Below are positions 1 to 5,191 of a DNA stretch of 5,436 nucleotides, piece after piece. The stretch lies in NCBI GenBank assembly GCA_027001815.1, contig JALTLT010000164.1:1-5436 (forward strand), read 5' to 3'. Position numbers and translations under genes: made by a program. Numbering within the stretch: the first letter of the stretch is position 1; each line of letters begins with the position of its first letter. This DNA is from Gammaproteobacteria bacterium (GTDB taxonomy: Bacteria > Pseudomonadota > Gammaproteobacteria > JALTLT01). Below the pieces are notes generated by a model. It ran no database searches, was not told the DNA's origin, and was given only the letters and a program-made list of their open reading frames with translations.

Positions 1-34
1 TCGGCCGGATTTTCCTCCCAACTCCGCAGGTACC

Positions 35-63
35 GTAGGCCCGATAAGCGAAGCGCATCGGGC
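35..63 (+). repeat. REP-like palindrome with GTAG head
   Basis: A GTAG tetranucleotide (35-38) is followed by an imperfect palindrome. The outer arms GCCCGAT (39-45) and ATCGGGC (57-63) are perfectly complementary. The inner arms GCG (48-50) and CGC (54-56) also pair, leaving an AA bulge at 46-47 and an AAG loop at 51-53. A GTAG head before a bulged stem-loop is the known architecture of REP elements, which are mobilised in trans by RAYT (TnpA-REP) transposases. No RAYT gene lies in this window. The structure is seen directly; membership of a REP family is inferred from it. Confidence 0.7.
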
Positions 64-186
64 AATTCCTGCGAAGCAGGAACAAAGCGCATCGGGCAAT
101 GCCCGCGAAACGGGAACAAAGCGCATCGGGCGATTCCCGCAGAGCAGGAACAGCGCATCGGGCAATTCCCGGATGGCGGAAACATT
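53..186 (+). repeat. Tandem array of four ~34-bp units derived from the REP right arm
   Basis: The 11-mer GCGCATCGGGC recurs at 53-63, 87-97, 121-131 and 153-163, giving spacings of 34, 34 and 32 bp. Each copy is followed by a small hairpin sequence: a perfect TTCCTGC/GCAGGAA (66-72/76-82) in unit 1, CCCG/CGGG (102-105/111-114) in unit 2, TTCCCGC/GCAGGAA with one mismatch (134-140/144-150) in unit 3, and a decayed TTCC/GGAA (166-169/178-181) in unit 4. Unit 1 shares its 11-mer with the REP palindrome, so the array looks like repeated duplication of the REP right arm plus an attached hairpin. It is intergenic, ending just upstream of the ssb promoter. No function can be assigned from sequence. 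Confidence 0.8.
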
Positions 187-190
187 CCCC

Positions 191-219
191 TTGCCCGCCG
201 CAGGGGCTTGCCCTATGCT
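191..219 (+). promoter_or_regulatory. Candidate sigma70 promoter for ssb
   Basis: A -35 element TTGCCC (191-196, 4 of 6 consensus bases) is separated by exactly 17 bp from a -10 element TATGCT (214-219, 4 of 6). Transcription would start near 226, giving a leader of about 55 nt before ssb. CTTGCCC also occurs as a direct repeat at 190-196 and 207-213. No LexA-type operator (CTGT-N8-ACAG) was seen in the ssb upstream region. The match is moderate, and no experimental support is available. Confidence 0.4.
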
Positions 220-231
220 CAATGGTTTCTC

Positions 232-253
232 CGTCCCGCCCCGGCGCGGGACG
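232..253 (+). promoter_or_regulatory. Perfect 8-bp leader hairpin upstream of ssb
   Basis: CGTCCCGC (232-239) and GCGGGACG (246-253) are exact reverse complements with a 6-nt loop. The stem is GC-rich and would be stable in RNA. It lies between the predicted transcription start and the ssb ribosome binding site. No run of T follows, so it is unlikely to be an intrinsic terminator. It could be an mRNA leader structure or an operator for a dimeric repressor. Confidence 0.5.
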
Positions 254-268
254 TCATCCGTGATATCT

Positions 269-276
269 GGAGAGGG
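269..276 (+). promoter_or_regulatory. Ribosome binding site of ssb
   Basis: GGAGAGGG contains the Shine-Dalgarno core GGAG (269-272) and ends 5 nt before the ATG at 282. It supports that ATG as the ssb start and is the strongest such site in the window. Confidence 0.75.
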
Positions 277-281
277 TTTCT

Positions 282-743
282 ATGGCGCGGGGAGTCAACA
301 AGGTCATTCTCATCGGCAATCTGGGCAAGGATCCGGAGACCCGTTACACCGCCTCCGGCTCGGCGGTTACCAACATCACCCTGGCCACCAGCGAGACGTG
401 GCGCGACAAGCAGACCGGCGAGCAGCAGGAGCGCACCGAGTGGCACCGGGTAGTCTTCTTCGGCAAGCTGGGGGAGATCGCCGGGGAGTATCTGCGCAAG
501 GGCTCCAAGGTCTACGTGGAGGGCAGCCTGCGCACCCGCAAGTGGCAGGGCCAGGACGGTCAGGACCGCTACACCACCGAGATCGTCGCCAACGAGATGC
601 AGATGCTCGACAGCCGTGGTGGCGGCAGCGCCCCCTTTGAGGGTGGCGCCTCCTCCGGCGGCAGCCGCCCCCAGCAGCCGGCCGCGGCCCCTGCCGCCGC
701 CCCGGGCGCGGTGGACGACTTCGACGACGACATTCCCTTCTGA
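282..743 (+). CDS. ssb: Single-stranded DNA-binding protein SSB
   Basis: This 153-residue protein binds single-stranded DNA during replication, recombination and repair, and recruits partner proteins through its C-terminal tip. An OB-fold occupies roughly residues 4-110. It shows the family signatures GVNKVILIGNLG at the start, TEWHRVVFFGKL around 52-63 and LRTRKWQGQDGQDRYTTE around 83-100. The aromatic residues known to stack on DNA in E. coli SSB are present (W40, W54, F60, W88). A flexible linker of about 35 residues rich in Gly, Ser, Ala, Pro and Gln follows, then the acidic tail DDFDDDIPF, the conserved docking peptide for partners such as RecQ, Exo I and PriA. The length is slightly below that of E. 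coli SSB because the linker is shorter. The ATG is fixed by a good Shine-Dalgarno. It is followed after 42 bp by cysC, with no evident terminator. Confidence 0.97.
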   Translation: MARGVNKVILIGNLGKDPETRYTASGSAVTNITLATSETWRDKQTGEQQERTEWHRVVFFGKLGEIAGEYLRKGSKVYVEGSLRTRKWQGQDGQDRYTTEIVANEMQMLDSRGGGSAPFEGGASSGGSRPQQPAAAPAAAPGAVDDFDDDIPF

Positions 744-750
744 TTCGGAG

Positions 751-765
751 GGCGCCGGCGGCGCC
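751..765 (+). repeat. Small GC hairpin in the ssb-cysC gap
   Basis: GGCGCC (751-756) and GGCGCC (760-765) can pair across a 3-nt loop. No T-tract follows, so this is not a convincing terminator. It may be chance in GC-rich sequence, or a weak mRNA processing or stability element. GGGCGCCGG occurs both here and just after the cysC stop (1425-1433). Confidence 0.25.
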
Positions 766-785
766 GGTGCAACCTGGGCGGTTTC

Positions 786-1424
786 ATGAGCGACAAGGAA
801 AGAGAGCAGAAGAGCAGCAACGTGGTGTGGCACCACGCCACGGTGACCCGCCAGCGGCGGGAGAAGCAGAACAGCCACAAGGGGGCGGTGATCTGGATCA
901 CCGGGCTCTCCGGGGCCGGCAAGTCGACCATCGCCCACGCGGTGGAGGAGCGGCTGCACAGCATGGGCTGCCGCACCTTCGTGCTGGACGGCGACAACGT
1001 GCGCCACGGTCTCTGTTCCGACCTGGGGTTCTCGGACGAGGACCGCTCCGAGAACCTGCGCCGCATCGGCGAGGTGTGCAAGCTCTTCCTGGAGGCGGGG
1101 GTGATCTCCCTGACCGCCTTCATCTCCCCCTTCCGCAAGGACCGCGAGCGGGTCCGCTCCATCATCCCCCACGGCGACTTCGTGGAGATCTACGCCCGTT
1201 GCCCCCTGGAGGTGTGCGAGCAGCGTGACGTGAAGGGGCTCTACAAGAGGGCCCGGGCCGGAGAGATCAAGCAGTTCACCGGCATCGACTCCCCCTACGA
1301 GGAGCCGGTCAACCCGGAACTGATCCTCGACACCCACCTCCACACCCTCGACGAGTGCGTGGATCAGGTGATCGAGATGCTGCGCATGCGCGCGGTGCTG
1401 GCACCCGCCTGTCCCACCGACTGA
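786..1424 (+). CDS. cysC: Adenylylsulfate (APS) kinase CysC
   Basis: This 212-residue cytoplasmic enzyme phosphorylates adenosine 5'-phosphosulfate with ATP to give PAPS, the activated sulfate used in assimilatory reduction and sulfotransfer. Visible motifs are the Walker A loop GLSGAGKST (40-48), the APS-binding segment DGDNVRHGL (68-76) followed by CSDLGFSDEDR, the TAFISP segment (110-115) whose Ser114 corresponds to the phosphorylated serine of E. coli CysC, and KGLYKRARAGE (150-160) with FTGIDSPYE (164-172). The early NVVWH segment (12-16) matches the E. coli N-terminus, so the ATG at 786 is reasonable although the Shine-Dalgarno is poor (GGGCGG near 776-781). Length is about 10 residues above E. 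coli CysC, at both ends. It stands alone without the ATP sulfurylase genes cysD and cysN in this window. The 42-bp gap after ssb suggests co-transcription. Confidence 0.96.
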   Translation: MSDKEREQKSSNVVWHHATVTRQRREKQNSHKGAVIWITGLSGAGKSTIAHAVEERLHSMGCRTFVLDGDNVRHGLCSDLGFSDEDRSENLRRIGEVCKLFLEAGVISLTAFISPFRKDRERVRSIIPHGDFVEIYARCPLEVCEQRDVKGLYKRARAGEIKQFTGIDSPYEEPVNPELILDTHLHTLDECVDQVIEMLRMRAVLAPACPTD

Positions 1425-1449
1425 GGGCGCCGGACCGAAAATCAGACAC

Positions 1450-1479
1450 TTGCCCACCCCTCGGCCGTCGCGCTATCAT
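1450..1479 (+). promoter_or_regulatory. Candidate sigma70 promoter of the miaB operon
   Basis: TTGCCC (1450-1455) and TATCAT (1474-1479, 5 of 6 consensus bases) are separated by 18 bp. The predicted start is near 1486, leaving a short leader of about 24 nt before the miaB ATG at 1510. The -10 overlaps a perfect 8-bp palindrome ATCATGAT (1475-1482). It lies in the only sizeable gap (85 bp) between the ssb-cysC pair and the miaB cluster, which fits a new transcription unit. Confidence 0.5.
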
Positions 1480-1480
1480 G

Positions 1481-1503
1481 ATCGGTCCCTTTTCCCGACC
1501 GAT
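1481..1503 (+). repeat. 7-bp inverted repeat just upstream of miaB
   Basis: ATCGGTC (1481-1487) and GACCGAT (1497-1503) are exact reverse complements around a 9-nt pyrimidine-only loop. The right arm ends 6 nt before the miaB ATG, in the place where a Shine-Dalgarno would be expected. It could be an operator near the transcription start or a structure affecting translation. The T-content after the stem (GTTTCC) is too poor for a good terminator. Confidence 0.45.
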
Positions 1504-1509
1504 GTTTCC

Positions 1510-2850
1510 ATGCACGGCAAACTGCACATCAAGACCTTCGGCTGCCAGATGAACGAGTACGACTCGGCGCGTCTGGCGGACCTGCTGCGCGAGAGTCACG
1601 GCCTGGAGCCCACCGAGGATCCGGCCGAGGCGGACGTGCTGCTGCTCAACACCTGCTCCATCCGCGAGAAGGCGCAGGAGAAGGTCTTCTCCCAGTTGGG
1701 CGTCTGGGCCCCCCTCAAGGCGCGCCGCCCCGAGGTGGTGATCGGCGTCGGCGGCTGCGTCGCCAGCCAGGAGGGGGAGGCGATCCGCGAACGGGCCCCC
1801 TGTGTGGATCTGGTCTTCGGCCCCCAGACCCTGCACCGCCTGCCGGAGATGCTCGAGGAGGCCCGTGCCCGGAACCTGCCGGTGATCGACGTCTCCTTTC
1901 CCGAGATCGAGAAGTTCGACCGCCTGCCGGAACCGCGTGCCGAGGGACCCACCGCCTTCGTCTCGGTGATGGAGGGGTGCTCCAGGTACTGCACCTTCTG
2001 CGTGGTGCCCTACACCCGCGGCGAGGAGGTGAGCCGCCCCTTCGACGACATCATCGCCGAGGTGGTCGCCCTGGCGGAGCAGGGGGTGCGCGAGGTGAAC
2101 CTGCTGGGGCAGAACGTCAACGCCTACCGCGGCCACACCCACGATGGCGAGACCGCCGACCTGGCGCTGCTGATCGGCTACGTGGCGGCGGTGGAGGGGA
2201 TCGAGCGGATCCGCTACACCACCTCCCACCCGGTGGAGATGAGCGACCGGCTGATCGAGGTGTATGGCGAGGTGCCGGAGCTGGTGAGCCATCTCCACCT
2301 GCCGGTGCAGAGCGGTTCCGACCGCATCCTGGCCCTCATGAAGCGGGGGCACACCGCTCTGGAGTACAAGCAGAAGGTGCGCCGCCTGCGCGAGATGCGT
2401 CCCGATCTCAGTCTCTCCTCCGACTTCATCGTCGGCTTCCCCGGAGAGACCGAGGAGGACTTCGAGGCGACCCTGGCGCTGATCGAGGAGATCGGCTTCG
2501 ACCACTCCTTCAGCTTCATCTACAGCCCGCGCCCCGGCACCCCGGCCGCCTCCCTCCCCGACGATGTGCCCTTGGAGGTGAAGAAGGGGCGCCTGGCCCG
2601 CCTTCAGGCGCGCATCAACGAGATGGCGATGGAGATCAGCCGCGCCATGATCGGCTCCGTGCAGCCGGTGCTGGTGGAGCGGCCTTCCAGGAAGAACCCG
2701 GCCCAGCTCGCCGGGCGCACCGCCAACAACCGGGTGGTCAACTTCGACGGTCCGCGTGAACTGATCGGGCGGATGGTCGAGGTGCGTATCACCGAGGCGC
2801 TGCCCAACTCCCTGCGTGGCCGCCTGCTGGACGCCGTGGCCGTCGCCTGA
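1510..2850 (+). CDS. miaB: tRNA-2-methylthio-N6-dimethylallyladenosine synthase MiaB
   Basis: This 446-residue radical-SAM methylthiotransferase converts i6A37 to ms2i6A37 in tRNAs reading codons that start with U. The N-terminal UPF0004 domain carries the three auxiliary-cluster cysteines C12 (FGCQMN), C49 (LLNTCSIRE) and C83 (VGGCVA). The radical-SAM domain has C157, C161 and C164 in the canonical CxxxCxxC motif (GCSRYCTFC), followed by PYTRGEE. Further conserved stretches are LLGQNVNAY (198-206), LPVQSGSD (264-271) and DFIVGFPGETEEDF (305-318). A TRAM domain, expected to bind tRNA, covers about 380-443. The frame is open upstream to 1450, but the ATG at 1510 gives the typical MHGKLHIKTFGCQMN N-terminus, and the upstream residues would overlap the promoter. 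No clear Shine-Dalgarno precedes it. It is the first gene of the miaB-phoH-ybeY-corC-lnt cluster. Confidence 0.97.
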   Translation: MHGKLHIKTFGCQMNEYDSARLADLLRESHGLEPTEDPAEADVLLLNTCSIREKAQEKVFSQLGVWAPLKARRPEVVIGVGGCVASQEGEAIRERAPCVDLVFGPQTLHRLPEMLEEARARNLPVIDVSFPEIEKFDRLPEPRAEGPTAFVSVMEGCSRYCTFCVVPYTRGEEVSRPFDDIIAEVVALAEQGVREVNLLGQNVNAYRGHTHDGETADLALLIGYVAAVEGIERIRYTTSHPVEMSDRLIEVYGEVPELVSHLHLPVQSGSDRILALMKRGHTALEYKQKVRRLREMRPDLSLSSDFIVGFPGETEEDFEATLALIEEIGFDHSFSFIYSPRPGTPAASLPDDVPLEVKKGRLARLQARINEMAMEISRAMIGSVQPVLVERPSRKNPAQLAGRTANNRVVNFDGPRELIGRMVEVRITEALPNSLRGRLLDAVAVA

Positions 2851-2877
2851 TCCTCGCCGCCGACGCCGTACCCTCCC

Positions 2878-3846
2878 TTGAAAGAGCAGCCCCGGACCAT
2901 AGATCTCACCCTGGAGCCCGCCGACAATCGGCGGCTGGCCAATCTGTGCGGCCAGTTCGACGAGCATCTGCGGCAACTGGAGCAGCGCCTCGGCGTGGAG
3001 ATCAACAATCGCGGCAACCGCTTCCGGGTGATCGGTGAGCCCCGCTCCACCGAGACCGCCGGCCGCCTGCTGCGGGAACTCTACCGCGAGACCGAGAGTC
3101 ACCAGCTCTCGCCGGAACAGATCCACCTGCGCCTCCAGCAGTCGTCGCTCGGTGCGCTGGGAGAGGGGGCGCCGGAGGAGAAGCCGGTGGTGATCGCCAC
3201 CCGCCGGGTCGAGGTGAGCGCTCGCGGGCCCAACCAGCAGGCCTATCTGCGTAATATCCTCTCCCACGACATCAATTTCGGCATCGGCCCGGCCGGTACC
3301 GGCAAGACCTGGCTGGCAGTGGCCTGCGCCGTGCAGGCGCTGGAGGAGGAGCGGGTGCGCCGCCTGGTGCTGGTGCGTCCGGCGGTGGAGGCGGGCGAGC
3401 GGCTGGGCTTCCTGCCGGGGGACCTGGCGCAGAAGATCGACCCCTACCTGCGCCCCCTCTACGACGCCCTCTACGAGATGCTCGGATTCGACAAGGTGGC
3501 GCGGCTGGTGGAGCGCAACGTGATCGAGATCGCGCCGCTCGCCTACATGCGCGGACGCACTCTCAACCACGCCTTCATCATCCTCGACGAGGCGCAGAAC
3601 ACCACCTCCGAGCAGATGAAGATGTTCCTCACCCGGATCGGCTTCGGCTCCACGGTGGTGGTGACCGGAGACGTGACCCAGGTGGACCTCCCCGACAACC
3701 GCCGCTCGGGGCTGGCCCACGTGATCGAGGTGCTGCGTGACGTGGAGGGGATCAGCTTCACCTTTTTCACCGCCGCCGACGTGGTCCGTCACCCCCTGGT
3801 GCAGAGGATCGTCTCCGCCTACGAGGGGCACGAGTGCGGTGAGTGA
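2878..3846 (+). CDS. ybeZ: PhoH-family ATPase (YbeZ)
   Basis: This 322-residue cytoplasmic P-loop NTPase belongs to the PhoH-like family. In E. coli, YbeZ interacts with the RNase YbeY and is linked to RNA metabolism; its exact reaction is less well defined. An N-terminal region of about 110 residues resembles the KH-like part of YbeZ (GNRFRVIGEP). The ATPase core follows, with Walker A GPAGTGKT (137-144), LVLVRPAVEAGERLGFLPGD (163-182), Walker B IILDEAQN (234-241), TGDVTQVDLP (263-272) and RHPLVQRIVSAYE near the end. The only standard start codon between the miaB stop and the conserved region is TTG at 2878, 27 nt after that stop and in the same frame. No Shine-Dalgarno is visible, so translation may be coupled to miaB. 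The start is therefore less certain than the gene. The stop overlaps the ybeY start. Confidence 0.95.
   Translation: MKEQPRTIDLTLEPADNRRLANLCGQFDEHLRQLEQRLGVEINNRGNRFRVIGEPRSTETAGRLLRELYRETESHQLSPEQIHLRLQQSSLGALGEGAPEEKPVVIATRRVEVSARGPNQQAYLRNILSHDINFGIGPAGTGKTWLAVACAVQALEEERVRRLVLVRPAVEAGERLGFLPGDLAQKIDPYLRPLYDALYEMLGFDKVARLVERNVIEIAPLAYMRGRTLNHAFIILDEAQNTTSEQMKMFLTRIGFGSTVVVTGDVTQVDLPDNRRSGLAHVIEVLRDVEGISFTFFTAADVVRHPLVQRIVSAYEGHECGE
3823..3828 (+). promoter_or_regulatory. Ribosome binding site of ybeY
   Basis: GAGGGG lies inside the end of phoH, 10 nt before the GTG at 3839. It supports the GTG as the ybeY start, despite the frame being open further upstream to 3737, where the translation does not resemble YbeY. 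Confidence 0.55.
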
Positions 3847-4306
3847 GGCGCTGGTGGTGGAGATCCAGCGGGCGTGCGAGAGCACCAGGGCTCCCGATGA
3901 CGGGGAGCTCTCTTCCTGGGCCGCCGCTGCCCTGCAAGGGGAGGGGCCGGGCGAGGTGGTGATCCGGCTGGTGGACGAGGCGGAGAGCGCCGAACTCAAC
4001 GCCACCTACCGCCACCGCCAGGGGCCCACCAACGTCCTCTCCTTCCCCTTCGAGGCACCGCCGGGGGTGGAGACGCCGCTGCTGGGGGATCTGGTGATCT
4101 GCGCCCCGGTAGTGGCGCGGCAGGCGCGTGAGCAGGGGAAGCGCCTCGAGGCCCACTGGGCCCACATGGTGGTGCACGGCATGCTCCACCTGCAGGGGTA
4201 CGACCACCAGGACGAGGTGGAGGCGGCCCGGATGGAGGGGCGCGAGCGGCAGATCCTCGCCCGCCTCGGGTTTCCCGACCCCTATGCCGATGAAGGATTC
4301 GAGTGA
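3839..4306 (+). CDS. ybeY: Endoribonuclease / rRNA maturation factor YbeY
   Basis: This 155-residue metal-dependent RNase of the UPF0054 family is needed in E. coli for 16S rRNA 3'-end maturation and, with RNase R, for 70S ribosome quality control. The metal-binding signature HGMLHLQGYDH (113-123) supplies the three zinc-ligand histidines H113, H117 and H123. The conserved YRHRQGPTNVLSFPF block (57-71) includes R58, matching the functionally important arginine of E. coli YbeY. LGDLVIC (82-88) is also typical. The total length equals that of E. coli YbeY (155). The GTG start overlaps the phoH stop by 8 nt, which suggests translational coupling of YbeY to its partner PhoH/YbeZ. The frame continues open upstream, but those residues are the shifted reading of phoH. 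Confidence 0.96.
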   Translation: MSEALVVEIQRACESTRAPDDGELSSWAAAALQGEGPGEVVIRLVDEAESAELNATYRHRQGPTNVLSFPFEAPPGVETPLLGDLVICAPVVARQAREQGKRLEAHWAHMVVHGMLHLQGYDHQDEVEAARMEGRERQILARLGFPDPYADEGFE

Positions 4307-4330
4307 GGCAACACGAGTGACCAAGAGACC

Positions 4331-5182
4331 ATGAACGAAGACTATCCCAGTACCGGCGGTCCCGGGCAGAGGAGGTGGATGGAGCGCATCGCCAGCTTCT
4401 TCACCGCCGAGCCCCGGGACCGGGACGAGCTGCTGGAGCTGCTGCGCGACGCCGAACGGCGCAACCTGCTGGATCCCGACGCCCTCAACATGATCGAGGG
4501 GGTGATGCAGGTCTCGGAGATGCAGGTGCGCGACATCATGATTCCCCGCTCCCAGGTGGTGGCCCTGGAACGGGACGCCCCGGTGGAAGCGCTCTTCGAT
4601 ACCATCGTCGAGTCGGGTCACTCCCGCTTCCCCGTGATCGGCGACAACCTGGACGAGATCGTCGGCATCCTGCTGGCCAAGGACATGCTCCGCTACTGCC
4701 GGGAGGGTGACCAGGCCTTCGACATCCGCGAGGTGTTGCGCCCCGCCATCTTCATCCCCGAGAGCAAACGGCTCAACGTGCTCCTCAAGGAGTTTCGCGC
4801 CAGCCGCAACCACATGGCGATGGTGGTGGACGAGTATGGCGGTCTGGCAGGGCTGGTGACCATCGAGGACGTCCTGGAGCAGATCGTCGGCGAGATCGCC
4901 GACGAGCACGACATCGAGGAGGGGGCCGACATCGTCGAACACGGCAACCAGCTCTTCTCGGTCAAGGCGATCACCCCCATCGAGGAGTTCAACGACTACT
5001 TCGGCAGCGACTTCTCCGACGAGGAGTTCGACACCATCGGCGGGCTGGTGATGCAGCGTCTCGGCTCGGTACCCAAGCCGGGCGAGACGGTGGAGCTCGA
5101 CGGGCTCCGTTTCAAGGTGCTGCGGGCCGACAGCCGGCGCATCCAGCAACTGCAGGTGCAACGGATCGAGGCGGACGCCTGA
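4331..5182 (+). CDS. ybeX: CorC/YbeX-type CBS-domain protein
   Basis: This 283-residue protein belongs to the CorC/HlyC family. It was named from Salmonella CorC, associated with magnesium and cobalt efflux; E. coli YbeX has been tied to Mg2+ homeostasis and to ribosome assembly phenotypes. Domains in order are a charged N-terminal region, CBS 1 at about 67-127 (VRDIMIPRSQVVALE ... HSRFPVIG ... GILLAKDML), CBS 2 at about 133-192 (HMAMVVDEYGGLAGLVTIEDVLEQIVGEI) and a C-terminal CorC_HlyC transporter-associated domain at about 206-281 (EEFNDYF, FDTIGGLVMQRLG, RFKVLRADSRRI). No membrane segment or DUF21 is present, so it is the short soluble form. The CBS pair is expected to bind adenine nucleotides. 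It starts 24 nt after the ybeY stop, in the same frame, with only a weak Shine-Dalgarno (GAGTGA, 4315-4320). An alternative symbol is corC. Confidence 0.95.
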   Translation: MNEDYPSTGGPGQRRWMERIASFFTAEPRDRDELLELLRDAERRNLLDPDALNMIEGVMQVSEMQVRDIMIPRSQVVALERDAPVEALFDTIVESGHSRFPVIGDNLDEIVGILLAKDMLRYCREGDQAFDIREVLRPAIFIPESKRLNVLLKEFRASRNHMAMVVDEYGGLAGLVTIEDVLEQIVGEIADEHDIEEGADIVEHGNQLFSVKAITPIEEFNDYFGSDFSDEEFDTIGGLVMQRLGSVPKPGETVELDGLRFKVLRADSRRIQQLQVQRIEADA

Positions 5183-5191
5183 TCCTCCTCC

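Noticed and set aside
53..186. Possible CRISPR array
   Set aside because: The period is regular, but the whole ~34-bp unit is repeated, including the hairpin part. There are no unique spacers, the repeat core is only 11 bp and no cas gene is present.
173..640. A 155-codon + strand open frame starting upstream of ssb
   Set aside because: It overlaps ssb in another frame, begins inside the repeat array, and its translation is Arg/Gly/Gln-rich without motifs. The ssb frame is certain.
751..765. Intrinsic terminator after ssb
   Set aside because: There is a GC stem but no following T-run, and cysC begins only 20 bp later.
219..1457. A 412-codon open frame on the - strand opposite ssb and cysC
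   Set aside because: It is the antisense shadow of ssb and cysC with the same compositional signature, and no recognisable protein motif.
1450..1509. A 20-residue upstream extension of MiaB starting with TTG at 1450
   Set aside because: MiaB homologues begin near the ATG at 1510. The extension shows no family similarity and coincides with the candidate promoter.
1309..4005. An 898-codon open frame on the - strand opposite miaB and phoH
   Set aside because: It lies exactly antisense to two well-recognised conserved genes. Its translation is low-complexity and rich in His, Gly, Leu and Val, as expected when GC-rich codons are read in reverse, and no domain is recognisable. It persists because the sense genes avoid TTA, CTA and TCA codons.
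741..5182. TGA used as a sense codon, making genuine gene fusions
   Set aside because: Each protein ends at the length usual for its family, including the SSB acidic tip immediately before its TGA. Tryptophan is encoded by TGG throughout and the phoH/ybeY junction is not in frame.
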